Source: Pontibacillus chungwhensis BH030062 (GTDB taxonomy: Bacteria; Bacillota; Bacilli; Bacillales; BH030062). Taken from it: DNA of 64,000 nucleotides. Made by a program: the position numbers and the translations under genes. Of this stretch, positions 30,675 through 42,537 are shown one piece after another (position 1 is the stretch's first letter; the number at the start of each line of letters is the position of its first letter). The stretch is from contig NZ_AVBG01000002.1 in NCBI RefSeq assembly GCF_000770675.1, positions 340,634 through 404,633 of the forward strand. Reading direction: 5' to 3'. The notes below the pieces were generated by a model. That model searched no databases. It saw only the letters and a program-made list of their open reading frames with translations, and was not told the DNA's origin.

Positions 30675-33215
30675 ATGGCGGATCAACAACGCCCGAACGT
30701 AAAAGAAATCAATATTAGCCAAGAGATGCGTACATCCTTTATGGATTATGCTATGAGTGTTATTGTTTCCCGTGCTTTACCAGACGTAAGAGATGGATTA
30801 AAGCCAGTACACCGACGTATTTTATATGCAATGCATGACTTAGGTATGCATGCAGATAAAGCATATAAGAAGTCTGCGCGTATTGTAGGGGATGTTATTG
30901 GTAAGTACCACCCACATGGTGACTCTGCCGTATATGACTCTATGGTCCGTATGGCACAAGATTTTAACTACCGCGCCATGTTAGTGGATGGTCATGGTAA
31001 CTTTGGTTCTGTTGATGGAGATGCAGCAGCAGCTATGCGTTATACAGAAGCAAGAATGTCAAAGATCTCAATGGAGCTTTTGCGAGATATTAATAAAGAT
31101 ACCATTGATTACGCTGATAACTATGACGGGACAGAAAAGGAACCTATTGTGCTTCCTGCTCGTTTCCCTAACCTGCTTGTGAACGGTGCAAGTGGTATTG
31201 CTGTTGGGATGGCTACAAATATTCCTCCTCACCACTTAGGTGAAGTGATTGATGGTGTATTAGCAGTGAGTCACAATAGCGAAATTACTATTGATGAGCT
31301 TATGTCAGAACATATTTTCGGACCTGACTTTCCTACTTCTGGTCAGATTTTAGGAAGAAGTGGAATTAGAAAAGCTTATGAAACAGGAAAAGGTTCTATT
31401 ACCATTCGAGCGAAAGTAGATATCGAAGAAATGAAGAACGGCAAATCCCGTCTTCTGGTCTCAGAAATTCCTTTCCAGGTCAATAAAGCTAAGCTAGTAG
31501 AAAAAGTAGCAGAATTAGTACGAGACAAAAAAATTGATGGAATTACAGATCTACGAGATGAATCTGACCGTGAAGGTATGCGTGTTGTGATCGAACTTCG
31601 TAAAGATGTAAATCCAAACGTGGTTTTAAATAACTTATATAAACAAACTGCGCTTCAAACATCCTTTGGAATCAATATGCTTGCATTAGTAGATGGACAA
31701 CCTAAAGTATTAAATCTAAAGCAATGCTTAGAGCATTACTTAGAACATCAAAAGGTCGTCATCCGTCGCCGTACAGAGTATGAGTTGCGTAAAGCAGAAG
31801 CACGTGCCCATATTTTAGAGGGTCTTCGCATTGCACTTGATCATATTGACGAGATAATTGCTTTAATTCGCGAGTCTCAAACAACTGATATTGCACGTGA
31901 AAATCTAATGACGAACTTTGAGCTTTCTGAAAAGCAGGCTCAGGCGATCTTAGACATGCGTTTGCAACGCCTAACTGGATTAGAGCGCGATAAGATTGAA
32001 AAAGAATATGAAGAACTTGTGCAGCTGATTGCTGAGCTGAAAGCCATTTTAGCTGATAACGAAAAGGTTCTTGAGATTATACGAGAAGAATTAATAGAAG
32101 TAAAAGAACGCTTCACTGATGAACGCCGTACTGAGATTATAGCGGGAGGAACAGACTTTATCGAAGATGAGGACTTAATTCCCGAAGAAACAGTCATTGT
32201 CACATTGACTCACCAAGGGTATATTAAACGCCTTCCTGCAACTACGTATCGTTCTCAAAGACGTGGCGGACGTGGAGTTCAAAGTATGGGCACTAACGAA
32301 AATGATTTCGTGGAGCACCTCCTTTCAACTTCAACACATAATACGCTACTGTTCTTCTCAAATAAAGGGAAGGTCTACCGGGCGAAAGGGTATGAAGTAC
32401 CTGAATTCAGTCGGACAGCTAAGGGAATCCCAATCATCAACATGTTAGAAATTGAAAAAGATGAGTGGATTAATGCTGTTATTTCCGTCGAAGACTTTGC
32501 GGACGATTGGTATTTATTCTTCACTACTAAACAAGGAATATCTAAGCGTACCACTCTATCTGCTTTTGCTAATATTCGTCGTGGTGGACTAATTGCCTTG
32601 AATTTAAGAGAAGACGACGAGCTCATATCAGTTCGTATGACTGATGGTGATAAACACATTATGATTGGTACCAAAGGCGGTTACCTCATTCGCTTCCCAG
32701 AAGAAGATGTACGTACTATGGGACGTACAGCGGCCGGAGTTAAGGGTATTTCCTTACGAGAAGATGATGAAGTTGTTTCAATGGAAATCATTGAAGACGG
32801 TCTTCAAGTCCTTAACGTAACGACTAAAGGTTTCGGAAAACGAACACCAGCTGACGAGTATCGTATTACAGGACGCGGTGGTAAAGGTATTCGTACTTGT
32901 AATATTACAGAGAAAAATGGAGAAGTTGTAGCTGTTAAGGCTGTGACGGGAGAAGAAGACGTTATGATTATCACAGAAGCAGGTGTGTTAATTAGAATGG
33001 CTGTAGAAAGCATCTCTCAGACAGGACGTAACACTCAAGGCGTACGTCTTATTCGCCTTCAAGAGGGAGAAGAGGTAGCAACAGTAGCTCGTATTCAAAC
33101 TGAAGCTCATGAAGATCCACTTGAAGAGGATAGTGAACAAGCCGAAGCTATAGACCAACTATCAACTGAGCAAGAAGAAATCATCGAAGAAAATCCAACA
33201 TCAGAAGAAGAGTAG
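30675..33215 (+). CDS. gyrA: DNA gyrase subunit A
   Basis: DNA breakage-reunion subunit of gyrase. 846 residues: winged-helix domain with [19 protein letters not shown] (the serine at the quinolone-resistance position is the susceptible type) and catalytic tyrosine in [14 protein letters not shown] (about 122), tower, coiled coil, and a C-terminal beta-pinwheel with GyrA box QRRGGRG. The last ~40 residues are a strongly acidic tail, longer than I recall for B. subtilis (about 820 residues). AATAGGAGG precedes the ATG. Confidence 0.97.
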   Translation: MADQQRPNVKEINISQEMRTSFMDYAMSVIVSRALPDVRDGLKPVHRRILYAMHDLGMHADKAYKKSARIVGDVIGKYHPHGDSAVYDSMVRMAQDFNYRAMLVDGHGNFGSVDGDAAAAMRYTEARMSKISMELLRDINKDTIDYADNYDGTEKEPIVLPARFPNLLVNGASGIAVGMATNIPPHHLGEVIDGVLAVSHNSEITIDELMSEHIFGPDFPTSGQILGRSGIRKAYETGKGSITIRAKVDIEEMKNGKSRLLVSEIPFQVNKAKLVEKVAELVRDKKIDGITDLRDESDREGMRVVIELRKDVNPNVVLNNLYKQTALQTSFGINMLALVDGQPKVLNLKQCLEHYLEHQKVVIRRRTEYELRKAEARAHILEGLRIALDHIDEIIALIRESQTTDIARENLMTNFELSEKQAQAILDMRLQRLTGLERDKIEKEYEELVQLIAELKAILADNEKVLEIIREELIEVKERFTDERRTEIIAGGTDFIEDEDLIPEETVIVTLTHQGYIKRLPATTYRSQRRGGRGVQSMGTNENDFVEHLLSTSTHNTLLFFSNKGKVYRAKGYEVPEFSRTAKGIPIINMLEIEKDEWINAVISVEDFADDWYLFFTTKQGISKRTTLSAFANIRRGGLIALNLREDDELISVRMTDGDKHIMIGTKGGYLIRFPEEDVRTMGRTAAGVKGISLREDDEVVSMEIIEDGLQVLNVTTKGFGKRTPADEYRITGRGGKGIRTCNITEKNGEVVAVKAVTGEEDVMIITEAGVLIRMAVESISQTGRNTQGVRLIRLQEGEEVATVARIQTEAHEDPLEEDSEQAEAIDQLSTEQEEIIEENPTSEEE

Positions 33216-33219
33216 TAAA

Positions 33220-33252
33220 AGAAAAGGAGATGTACAAACATCTCCTTTTTCT
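33220..33252 (+). terminator. Terminator of gyrA
   Basis: AAAAGGAGATGT / ACATCTCCTTTTT with a short loop just after the gyrA stop. Confidence 0.8.
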
Positions 33253-33293
33253 TACATTAAACACTTTAAATGTCCGAATTGGAGGGGAAAAGC

Positions 33294-34382
33294 ATGCGTG
33301 TACACCCTGGACAGCTAATTCCTGGTTGTATTGTGATGAGTAATGTTATGGGAAAAACAAATAGTCCAATTGTATCGAAGAATACTGTTGTGAAGCCTAT
33401 CCATATTACAATTTTACATAAGTTTTTAATTGAAGAAGTGGAGGTGGGGCAGAAACTGTCAAATGGAAGCCCCTTCTTACCCAAAAAGGTTCAAGAAGAG
33501 CCTGAAGGAGATGTGACGGTTCAAGAACTAGAACGAACTGATTTTAGAGATCAGTACTTGTATGCAGTGCAATCCTATAAGAAAATGTTTCAACAATGGC
33601 AAGCGGGGCTCGGAATCGATATAAGTGCTGTTCGACGAGTCATTGTACCCCTAATTGAACAAGTTTCCCAACATAAAAACGAAGTTTACTCCTTACATCA
33701 TTATACGAGCAAGCATGACTATTTTTATCATCACGGTGTTGCTGTAGCTTTATTATCAGCTCTGATTGCTGAGCAGCTTCAGTACTCAAAAGGAGAACAA
33801 ATTCAAGTTGGAATAGCTGGGTTTTTAAGTGACTGTGGTATGTCTAAAATTGATGAGAAGATCACATTAAAAAAAGGGCCACTAACTTCTTATGAATACA
33901 ATGAAATAAAAAAGCATCCAACGTACTCTTATAGATTAGTTGAAAAGGTACCTGCTTTAAAAAATGAGGTTAGGCTGGGTGTATTGCAACATCATGAGCG
34001 ATTAGATGGAAGCGGATACCCTTTGGGGATATCAAGTAACAAGTTACATAAATTCGGTAAGATTATTGCTGTAGCAGATCTCTACCATGCGATGACATCT
34101 GAAAGAGTTTACCGATCCAAGCAATCGCCTTTTAAGGTTTTAGAGGAATTATTACAACAACAGTTTGGAAAATTTGATCCTACTGTCATTCAAAAGCTTG
34201 TACAAAGTATGACAAGTTTATCTTCGGGGATGAAAGTGCGGTTATCTAATAATCAAATTGCTGAGATTGTTTTTATAGAGTCCAAGCACCCCACAAGACC
34301 TATGGTTCGCTTACATCATAGCGATGAAATTATTCACTTGAAATACCACCGAGATCTTTATATCGAAGAAATTATATCATAG
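33294..34382 (+). CDS. HD-GYP-domain protein with altered HD dyad
   Basis: 362-residue cytosolic protein. The C-terminal half (about 130-310) is an HD-GYP fold, normally a cyclic-di-GMP phosphodiesterase: HHERLDGSGYP (about 231-242) is intact, but the expected HD metal dyad reads GFLSDCGM (serine in place of histidine near residue 179), and the downstream DxYDA motif reads DLYHA. Catalysis is therefore doubtful. The N-terminal ~120 residues resemble no domain I can name. The ATG at 33294 is preferred because GGAGGGG lies 6 nt upstream; an earlier ATG has none. Sits between gyrA and yaaC. Confidence 0.82.
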   Translation: MRVHPGQLIPGCIVMSNVMGKTNSPIVSKNTVVKPIHITILHKFLIEEVEVGQKLSNGSPFLPKKVQEEPEGDVTVQELERTDFRDQYLYAVQSYKKMFQQWQAGLGIDISAVRRVIVPLIEQVSQHKNEVYSLHHYTSKHDYFYHHGVAVALLSALIAEQLQYSKGEQIQVGIAGFLSDCGMSKIDEKITLKKGPLTSYEYNEIKKHPTYSYRLVEKVPALKNEVRLGVLQHHERLDGSGYPLGISSNKLHKFGKIIAVADLYHAMTSERVYRSKQSPFKVLEELLQQQFGKFDPTVIQKLVQSMTSLSSGMKVRLSNNQIAEIVFIESKHPTRPMVRLHHSDEIIHLKYHRDLYIEEIIS

Positions 34383-34385
34383 GTA

Positions 34386-34418
34386 AACGTCACCCAATCT
34401 TTTGTGTTGGGTGACGTT
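34386..34418. terminator. Bidirectional terminator between HD-GYP gene and yaaC
   Basis: AACGTCACCCAA and TTGGGTGACGTT, 12-bp perfect arms with a 9-nt loop, T run on the plus side. It overlaps the yaaC stop by two bases. Confidence 0.85.
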
Positions 34419-35379
34419 AATTTTTAGTTACATGAGAAGCGAGGAAGTCAGCTATTAACCACGGTATTTTAGTTTTGCTAATCTCTAAAAAAGTACGGAT
34501 GTAAACGAGATCTTCACTTGTGTATGAATGAAGAATGTCCCCCCACCATTCTGTTTCGTAGCGAGAGAGCATACTCAGGTTATATAGAACTAAGTAATGA
34601 GATAACAGTTCAGGCAATGGGTATTGTAATGAACGTTGATTAGGAATAAACAATTGTTCATCCTCATGGTTAACGTATAGATAAGGATGGTGAATAGTAG
34701 AAATAGAAGATGTTAAAAAGACCTTGATAGAACTTTGTTCTATTTTTATTTCTTCACACTCTGGAAGAATCGAATGTATATGCTGTTTGAAATAATTCTC
34801 ACTCCAATGATAATCGTCAAGGATCGTCATAGGTATTGTGAGTACTTTATCTCCTCTATGACCTATTGTATATCCATTAGAGGGAGTATCTAGAAAACCG
34901 TAGATCTCCTTCATCTCTGGGATCCTTTTAAGGAGCTCTTCCATAGTTATTTTTTCTTTAGGAAAATGTTCCATGTGAAACATATGCTCTGAAACGTATG
35001 AAAATAGACCTTTATTCTGTATTTTCACTTCGTCTTGTAGAAATGAATAATTTTGCTTTTTTCTCTTTCTACTTGTAACGCCGTGAGCTAGTACACTTGT
35101 TGATTCAGGATAATCTGGGCGCTTTGTTAAGATTGCTGCTTTAATAAATTGGGCCATCCCATAAAAATAAAGAATAGGCTGGACCGACAACGGGGACTGT
35201 TCCGCCTGTTTATAAAAGGTCTGCCCATGTTCTAAGTAATAGATGAGCCGATATGTATTATCATAGCTCTTACGTTCAGCGTCCACATCGAGACTTTCAT
35301 AACATTTATGTAAGTATTGCTGTGACAGCGGAGAGGATTGAAGTTTTGTGTAAATGGACAGAATATTTCGGATATTCAT
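34417..35379 (-). CDS. yaaC: YaaC-like protein
   Basis: 320-residue protein of the YaaC family, found next to guaB in Bacillus; function unknown. Recognisable stretches are YYLEHGQTFYKQAE, PILYFYGMAQFIKA and YPLPELLSHYLVLYNLSMLSRYE. No membrane segment. It is divergent from guaB with a 136-bp gap. A parS-like site lies inside the coding region at 34967. Confidence 0.85.
   Translation of the reverse strand: MNIRNILSIYTKLQSSPLSQQYLHKCYESLDVDAERKSYDNTYRLIYYLEHGQTFYKQAEQSPLSVQPILYFYGMAQFIKAAILTKRPDYPESTSVLAHGVTSRKRKKQNYSFLQDEVKIQNKGLFSYVSEHMFHMEHFPKEKITMEELLKRIPEMKEIYGFLDTPSNGYTIGHRGDKVLTIPMTILDDYHWSENYFKQHIHSILPECEEIKIEQSSIKVFLTSSISTIHHPYLYVNHEDEQLFIPNQRSLQYPLPELLSHYLVLYNLSMLSRYETEWWGDILHSYTSEDLVYIRTFLEISKTKIPWLIADFLASHVTKN
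34967..34982. promoter_or_regulatory. parS-like site inside yaaC
   Basis: TGTTCCATGTGAAACA fits TGTTNCACGTGAAACA except for one central C-to-T change, the same change as in the site at 13027. Intragenic parS sites are usual in Bacillus. Confidence 0.6.
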
Positions 35380-35432
35380 ATTGAAGGCCTCACTTTCTTA
35401 AAAACAGTTGAAAATCCCCTTTTAATAACGTA

Positions 35433-35461
35433 TTGTAATCTACAATATATTAACTTATAGT
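35433..35461 (+). promoter_or_regulatory. guaB promoter candidate
   Basis: TTGTAA (35433-35438) and TATAGT (35456-35461) with 17 nt between. The -35 is inside a TATTGTA-ATC-TACAATA inverted repeat that could be an operator. Confidence 0.5.
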
Positions 35462-35512
35462 TTATAGTTTGTCCTAATGAGCAGAAAACATGAATACTTG
35501 TCAGGAGGGTAA

Positions 35513-36985
<1,473 letters not shown>

Positions 36986-37022
36986 TAAAGTCTTAGAAAA
37001 TAGTAATAAAGAGCATGTAACT

Positions 37023-37061
37023 ACTGAAGCTCAGATTATATTAATCTGAGCTTCAGTCTTT
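37023..37061 (+). terminator. Terminator of guaB
   Basis: A 16-bp perfect stem (37023-37038 / 37042-37057) with a 3-nt loop, followed by CTTTTAAT. Confidence 0.88.
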
Positions 37062-37326
37062 TAATAGGCTCTAGTTTTGTAGATGTAGGAAAGAATATTC
37101 ATAAAAAAAATTAACCATAGGATAAGACAGATTAGAGCTTGTCACTTGCTTCATTGTAATAGTTCTCTACATATCAGAGGGTTTGATGTGAATGATGAGG
37201 ATGTTAAACATATAGCGTATAGGAGATAGGTTCCGCCATAACGGGCGGAAAGTCTGTTTCTCTATTAAGTCGTCCTATGATAAAATAGCGTCATATGTAT
37301 ACTATCTTTTTGGAGGTTGAAGGACG
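37062..37326. other. guaB-dacA spacer
   Basis: No gene. A TTCCGCC/GGCGGAA hairpin lies at 37231-37250 with a weak T tract, and GATAAAAT at about 37277 could be the dacA -10. Nothing else is recognised. Confidence 0.45.
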
Positions 37327-38658
37327 TTGAAAACTAGATTAAAAGTACCCTTTATCATGCTATTAATGGTACTTGTATTATTTACTTCCGTGATAACGAA
37401 ACCGATTACAATTTCGGCAGAGGTAGATGTGCAAGCTAAAACAGCCATTCTAGTAGATGCGGAAAGTGGGAAAATACTATTTGAGAAAGACGCAGATGTA
37501 GCATTGCCACCCGCTAGTATGACAAAAATGATGACCGAATACTTAGTATTAGAAGCCATTAAAGAAGGAAAAATTAGTTGGGATACTACGACTCAAATTA
37601 CAGACTATCCATACAGCATCTCAGCTGATCCGGCTTTCTCTGGTGTAGGGTTAAAACAGAATAAGGATTATACAGTCAGAGAGCTCTATGAAGCTATGGC
37701 AATTAATTCTGATAATGCCACGACGATTGCGTTGGCAGAACTTGTTGCAGGTTCAGAAGGTGACTTTGTTAAAATGATGAATGATAAGGCAGATGAACTC
37801 GGACTGCCGGACGCAACATTTGTTAACTCAACTGGATTGTCAAACACAGACTTGGGAGAAAATGTTCCAAAAGGTACGGAGCCCAATGCGGATAACCTAA
37901 TGTCTGCTCGTTCTGCAGCATTGTTAGCCTATCGTTTAATTAACGACCACCCAGATGCTCTTGAAGTCTCTAGTATGACGACTACTGAGTTCGAGGGAGA
38001 TAGAATTGAGAACTTAAACTGGATGCTTCCAGAGATGCCTGGATACTTATCTCAGTTTGGATACGAAGGTATGGACGGACTGAAGACAGGATGGACGGAT
38101 TTAGCTGGGTACTGCTTTACAGGAACTGCTGAAAGAGACAGCCAGCGTCTGATTTCTGTAGTCATGAAAACTGATAGTAAAGAAGCTCGTTTTGAAGAAA
38201 CGAGAAAATTATTGGATTATGGTTTCAACCAGTTTGAAAAGAAAGAACTATATCCTAAGGCGTATCAAATTGAAGATAAAAAGACAGTTCCTGTAACCAA
38301 AGGGAAAGAAGATACTGTTCAAATTGCTTCAAATGCGCCACTTACGACCATGATTGAAAAAGGTACAGAGGATCAATACAGTGTAGAGTACAAACTTGAT
38401 CAATCAGCTTTAAACGATGAGGGTGAACTAACTGCTCCTATTAAGAAAGGACAACAAGTAGGTTCAGTTACGTTGGTGAATAGTGAAAAGAATTATGGGT
38501 ATATTACTGCCGATGGTGAACAGAACGAAAGTGTTGAACTTGTGACAACAGATAAAGTGGAAAAATCCAATTGGTTTATGCTCATGATCGGAGCCATTAC
38601 AGGTTTCTTTGCTGATATCTTTACTAGTGTTGTAGATACTGTGAAAGGTTGGTTCTAA
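37327..38658 (+). CDS. dacA: D-alanyl-D-alanine carboxypeptidase (PBP5)
   Basis: Membrane-anchored penicillin-binding protein that trims the terminal D-Ala from peptidoglycan stem peptides. 443 residues: signal peptide (1-31), SxxK motif PPASMTKMM (serine near 61), SDN (about 121), KTG in GLKTGWTD (about 253), a C-terminal beta domain, and an amphipathic/hydrophobic C-terminal anchor (FMLMIGAITGFFADIF...). The start is TTG with GGAGG 10 nt upstream. The segment is in the same place as in B. subtilis (guaB-dacA-pdxS). Confidence 0.96.
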   Translation: MKTRLKVPFIMLLMVLVLFTSVITKPITISAEVDVQAKTAILVDAESGKILFEKDADVALPPASMTKMMTEYLVLEAIKEGKISWDTTTQITDYPYSISADPAFSGVGLKQNKDYTVRELYEAMAINSDNATTIALAELVAGSEGDFVKMMNDKADELGLPDATFVNSTGLSNTDLGENVPKGTEPNADNLMSARSAALLAYRLINDHPDALEVSSMTTTEFEGDRIENLNWMLPEMPGYLSQFGYEGMDGLKTGWTDLAGYCFTGTAERDSQRLISVVMKTDSKEARFEETRKLLDYGFNQFEKKELYPKAYQIEDKKTVPVTKGKEDTVQIASNAPLTTMIEKGTEDQYSVEYKLDQSALNDEGELTAPIKKGQQVGSVTLVNSEKNYGYITADGEQNESVELVTTDKVEKSNWFMLMIGAITGFFADIFTSVVDTVKGWF

Positions 38659-38764
38659 ACCTAGTAAATTTGTAGGCTTTTAGAGTGGTTTGTTATACAA
38701 TATTTTTAAGAGAGTTTAGCTCTATGAATAACTATGATGCACATTCGGAGTAGGAGGAATATTC

Positions 38765-39649
38765 ATGTCAAGAACAGGTACAGATCGTGTTAAAAGAGGT
38801 ATGGCAGAAATGCAAAAAGGCGGCGTCATTATGGACGTTGTAAATGCAGAGCAAGCTAAAATTGCTGAAGAGGCTGGTGCTGTCGCAGTTATGGCACTCG
38901 AGCGTGTTCCGGCAGATATCCGTGCAGCAGGCGGAGTTGCTCGTATGGCTGATCCAACCATAGTTGAAGAGGTAATGAACGCTGTATCGATCCCGGTAAT
39001 GGCAAAAGCTCGTATTGGGCATGTGGTAGAAGCTCGCGTATTAGAGTCTATGGGCGTGGACTATATTGATGAGAGTGAAGTACTAACACCGGCAGATGAA
39101 GTCTTCCATATTAAGAAGAATGATTATACTGTTCCATTCGTTTGTGGTTGTCGTAATCTTGGTGAAGCAACGCGCCGTATTGGTGAAGGGGCATCTATGC
39201 TACGCACTAAAGGCGAACCTGGAACAGGAAATATTGTAGAAGCGGTTCGTCACATGCGCGAAGTTCAATCTCAGATTCGCCAAGTAATCAGCATGAATGA
39301 AGATGAGCTAATGACTTATGCTAAAAACATAGGAGCACCTTATGAACTTCTTCTTCAGATTAAAGAAGAAGGTCGTCTACCTGTTGTAAACTTCGCTGCA
39401 GGAGGAATTGCAACACCTGCTGACGCAGCCTTGATGATGCAATTAGGTGCAGATGGTGTGTTTGTTGGTTCTGGAATCTTTAAATCCAATAACCCAGAGA
39501 AATTTGCTCGTGCTATTGTAGAAGCAACAACTCACTATGATGATTATAAACTAATCGGAGAACTTTCTAAGGGTCTTGGAACTGCTATGAAAGGTATGGA
39601 GATGTCTACACTTCAACCTTCCGATCGCATGCAAGATCGCAGCATGTAA
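38765..39649 (+). CDS. pdxS: Pyridoxal 5'-phosphate synthase subunit PdxS
   Basis: Synthase of the DXP-independent vitamin B6 route, forming PLP from ribose 5-phosphate, glyceraldehyde 3-phosphate and ammonia. 294 residues, beginning with the catalytic helix region [29 protein letters not shown] [11 protein letters not shown], and [11 protein letters not shown] and [13 protein letters not shown] are family hallmarks. GTAGGAGG precedes the ATG. Operon with pdxT. Confidence 0.98.
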   Translation: MSRTGTDRVKRGMAEMQKGGVIMDVVNAEQAKIAEEAGAVAVMALERVPADIRAAGGVARMADPTIVEEVMNAVSIPVMAKARIGHVVEARVLESMGVDYIDESEVLTPADEVFHIKKNDYTVPFVCGCRNLGEATRRIGEGASMLRTKGEPGTGNIVEAVRHMREVQSQIRQVISMNEDELMTYAKNIGAPYELLLQIKEEGRLPVVNFAAGGIATPADAALMMQLGADGVFVGSGIFKSNNPEKFARAIVEATTHYDDYKLIGELSKGLGTAMKGMEMSTLQPSDRMQDRSM

Positions 39650-39670
39650 TTGATAAAAGGGGAATGCATC

Positions 39671-40261
39671 ATGACTGTAATTGGTGTCTTAGGTTTACAA
39701 GGGGCTGTGCGTGAGCACGTACGCTCTATAGAAGCGAGCGGAGCTCAAGCCATAGTTGTAAAGCGTACATCTCAACTGGATGATATTGACGGTCTGATAT
39801 TACCGGGTGGTGAGAGTACAACAATGCGCCGTTTAATCGATAAATATGGCTTCTTTGAGCCATTACAACAGTTCGGACAAAGTGGCAAACCAATCTTTGG
39901 AACATGTGCTGGCTTAATTTTATTAGCCGAAAGAATTCAAGGACAAGATCAACCACACCTTGGTTTAATGAACATGATCGTTGAACGAAATGCGTTCGGG
40001 CGCCAAAGGGAGAGCTTTGAAGCTTTCATAGATATTAAAGGCGTTGCTAAAGAGTATGAAGCTGTTTTTATCCGGGCACCATACATTGTAGAAGTCGGTG
40101 AGGGTGCCGAAGTTCTAGCCAAGCAAAATGATAAAATCGTTGCGGCTCAGGATGGTCATTATCTCGCATGTGCTTTTCACCCGGAGTTAACAGATGACCA
40201 TCGTTTAACCAAACATTTTGTGCAAATGGTTGAAGAATCGAAGAAAACACTTGCATCTTAG
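39671..40261 (+). CDS. pdxT: Pyridoxal 5'-phosphate synthase glutaminase subunit PdxT
   Basis: Class I glutamine amidotransferase that supplies ammonia to PdxS. 196 residues starting [25 protein letters not shown], nucleophile in [11 protein letters not shown] (cysteine near 79) and FHPELTDD with His/Glu. The ATG at 39671 is chosen because AAAGGGGA lies 7 nt upstream and the length fits; an upstream TTG abuts the pdxS stop. Confidence 0.97.
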   Translation: MTVIGVLGLQGAVREHVRSIEASGAQAIVVKRTSQLDDIDGLILPGGESTTMRRLIDKYGFFEPLQQFGQSGKPIFGTCAGLILLAERIQGQDQPHLGLMNMIVERNAFGRQRESFEAFIDIKGVAKEYEAVFIRAPYIVEVGEGAEVLAKQNDKIVAAQDGHYLACAFHPELTDDHRLTKHFVQMVEESKKTLAS

Positions 40262-40304
40262 CAAGAAATTCGCTATTCTTCTTCATAACAACAAATATAC
40301 GAAA

Positions 40305-40556
40305 CGTGATGATAGGAAATAGTAACAACGTGGCCTTCTACAGAGAACTGGTGGGTGGTGCAAACCAGTGAAGGAGCGTTGCCAATCCATCCTTGAGCAG
40401 ATATGCCGAAAGGACAAGTAAGCATATCCGGTGCTGACGCATCGTTACTGAAAAGTAAGCCGGAAGGTGATTTATGCCTTCAATAAGGGTGGCATCGCGG
40501 GAATATACAAACTCTCGTCCCTAATCAGTTGATTAAGGGGCGGGAGTTTTTTTTGT
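40305..40556 (+). promoter_or_regulatory. Serine-specific T-box riboswitch of serS
   Basis: Leader RNA that reads uncharged tRNA-Ser. Stem I includes AGAGA and ACTGGT/ACCAGT. The specifier is most likely TCC (40386-40388) in AATCCATCCTTGAGC, a serine codon. The T-box AAGGGTGGCATCGCGGG has TGGC at 40490-40493, which pairs with the GCCA end of tRNA-Ser. A terminator follows (40509-40554). Low charging favours the antiterminator and serS expression. Confidence 0.93.
40509..40555 (+). terminator. T-box-controlled terminator
   Basis: AACTCTCGTCCC pairs with GGGGCGGGAGTT (two G-T pairs) and is followed by eight T residues; 33 bp before serS. Confidence 0.88.
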
Positions 40557-40587
40557 ATGCAGTATACATCTATAAGGAGGAAATAAC

Positions 40588-41862
40588 ATGTTAGATCTAA
40601 AATACTTACGTAATAATTTTGATGAAGTAAAAAACAAGCTTCAAAATCGTGGTGAAGACCTGTCAGACTTAGATACATTCGGGGAACTTGATGAGCGTCG
40701 TCGCGAGTTAATTCGTGAAACAGAAGAACTTAAAGCAAAACGCAATGAGGTATCTAAAGATATTTCTGCATTAAAAAAGGAAAAGAAAGATGCTGATCAT
40801 TTAATTACAGAAATGCGTGAAGTAGGGGACCGCATTAAAGAACTAGATACAGAACTAAAAGAAGTAGAGGAACGTCTAGAAACGCTTCTTCTTTCTATCC
40901 CAAATATTCCTCATGAAAGCGTACCGGTTGGAAGCGATGAGGAGGATAACCAAGTTGCCCGCGAGTGGGGAGACATTCCTGAATTTTCGTTTGAACCTAA
41001 AGCACACTGGGATGTGGCTGATCATTTAGACATTTTAGATTTTGAAAGAGCATCTAAAGTCACAGGTAGTCGCTTTACATTCTATAAAAAGTTAGGTGCC
41101 CGCTTAGAGCGCGCTCTGATGAGCTTTATGATGGACTTACATGCAGAAGAGCATGATTATGAGGAAATGCTACCTCCTTACATGATTAATCGCGCAAGCA
41201 TGACTGGTACTGGTCAACTTCCTAAATTTGAAGAGGACGCTTTTAAAGTAGAGGAATGGGATTATTTCTTAGCGCCTACAGCAGAGGTTCCTGTTACGAA
41301 CTATCATCGTGAGGAAATTCTGTCCACTGAAGACCTGCCGCGTAAATATGTAGCATTCAGTGCTTGTTTCCGTTCTGAAGCAGGATCTGCTGGTCGTGAC
41401 ACGCGTGGTTTAATTCGTCAGCACCAATTCAATAAAGTAGAGCTAGTGCAATTTGTGAAACCTGAAGAGTCTTATGATGCGCTTGAGCAGCTTACAGGTC
41501 ATGCAGAGAAAGTTCTTCAGCTGTTGAAACTTCCTTATCGTGTAATGGATATGTGTACAGGTGACCTTGGTTTCACTGCAGCCAAGAAGTATGACATCGA
41601 GGTTTGGTTACCAAGTTACAATACGTATCGTGAGATCTCTTCTTGCTCAAACTTTGGAGATTTCCAAGCACGTCGTGCAGGCATTCGCTTCCGTCGTGAT
41701 CAAAAAGGAAAGCCTGAATTTGTGCATACACTAAACGGTTCTGGACTAGCTCTTGGACGTACAGTAGCAGCAATATTAGAGAACTATCAAAAAGAAGATG
41801 GTTCCGTAGTAGTTCCAGACGTACTTCGTCCTTACATGGGTGGTAAAGACGTCATTCAATAA
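40588..41862 (+). CDS. serS: Seryl-tRNA synthetase
   Basis: Charges tRNA-Ser. 424 residues: N-terminal coiled-coil arm (about 28-100, rich in Lys/Glu) that holds the long variable arm of tRNA-Ser, then the class II core with [14 protein letters not shown], motif 2 [21 protein letters not shown] and motif 3 [22 protein letters not shown] precedes the ATG. The T-box leader and the tRNA-Ser gene 290 bp downstream tie this segment to serine tRNA supply. Confidence 0.98.
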   Translation: MLDLKYLRNNFDEVKNKLQNRGEDLSDLDTFGELDERRRELIRETEELKAKRNEVSKDISALKKEKKDADHLITEMREVGDRIKELDTELKEVEERLETLLLSIPNIPHESVPVGSDEEDNQVAREWGDIPEFSFEPKAHWDVADHLDILDFERASKVTGSRFTFYKKLGARLERALMSFMMDLHAEEHDYEEMLPPYMINRASMTGTGQLPKFEEDAFKVEEWDYFLAPTAEVPVTNYHREEILSTEDLPRKYVAFSACFRSEAGSAGRDTRGLIRQHQFNKVELVQFVKPEESYDALEQLTGHAEKVLQLLKLPYRVMDMCTGDLGFTAAKKYDIEVWLPSYNTYREISSCSNFGDFQARRAGIRFRRDQKGKPEFVHTLNGSGLALGRTVAAILENYQKEDGSVVVPDVLRPYMGGKDVIQ

Positions 41863-41900
41863 ACACAATGTATATGGTTAAAAAAACATACCTGTTATTA

Positions 41901-41937
41901 AAGAGAAGGGGCTTATCATCTAAGCCCTTTCTTTTTT
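41901..41937 (+). terminator. Terminator of serS
   Basis: AAGAGAAGGGGCTTA / TAAGCCCTTTCTT with a TCATC loop and TTTTTT. Confidence 0.82.
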
Positions 41938-42155
41938 CAATAGTAGAAACCATTCATAAGTGGAGTGAGACCATAATTCTATTAAAAATTTTAATAAAAC
42001 CCTTGTATTATATCCTTGATTCAGGTAGAATTATTTTTGTTGTTGTTTTCAGCACATTTAAGTGCGATCGACACCATTCAACATTTTATAAAAAATTGTT
42101 GAATGCCATTGACTTTAGTAATATACAATGTTATATTATTAATTGTCGCTAATAC

Positions 42156-42248
42156 GGAGGAGTACCCAAGTTCGGCTGAAGGGAGCGGTCTTGAAAACCG
42201 CCAGGGGGTTAACGCCCCGCGGGGGTTCGAATCCCTCCTCCTCCGCCA
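42156..42248 (+). tRNA. tRNA-Ser(UGA)
   Basis: 93-nt type II tRNA: acceptor GGAGGAG/CTCCTCC, discriminator G, encoded CCA (42246-42248). Anticodon stem GCGGT/ACCGC around CTTGAAA gives anticodon TGA, reading UCA/UCN serine codons. Long variable arm (CAGGGGGTTAACGCCCCGC region) and GGTTCGAATCC T-arm are present. Confidence 0.97.
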
Positions 42249-42299
42249 TTTTTTATGCGCGTAAAAATTGGAGATTGAAAAATCACAAACGATATAGAT

Positions 42300-42332
42300 C
42301 AACCTCAGTGAGTAATCACTGAGGTTTTTTTG
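42300..42332 (+). terminator. Terminator of tRNA-Ser
   Basis: AACCTCAGTGA / TCACTGAGGTT with a GTAA loop and seven T residues. Confidence 0.88.
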
Positions 42333-42486
42333 ATGGTCTTTTATAATATGCTTGGTCAAGAATAAGGAAGCGATCTTGAAGCCTCTAAGCTTGAGAGAAT
42401 GTTTCCATCTGTTTTTGTGTAGAGAAAGGTGGTCTTCCAGCCAGACCAACCACTTTTAAAGTAACGGACCTGCAAATTCAGAGATC

Positions 42487-42537
42487 ATAAAAAAAGTGTG
42501 AGCTTTTCCTTTAGATAGGAAAGCTCACACTTTTTTA
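42487..42537 (-). terminator. Terminator of dgk-dck
   Basis: GTGTGAGCTTTTCCT / AGGAAAGCTCACAC with one bulged base and A/T runs on both sides, so it can act in both directions. It ends against the dck stop. Confidence 0.85.

Noticed and set aside
41868..42152. 94-codon frame between serS and tRNA-Ser
   Set aside because: It includes the serS terminator, has no ribosome site, and resembles no protein.
42078..42449. 123-codon minus-strand frame across tRNA-Ser
   Set aside because: It is the antisense of the tRNA; the RRRRDSNPRG-type string is a known artefact of translating tRNA-Ser complement.
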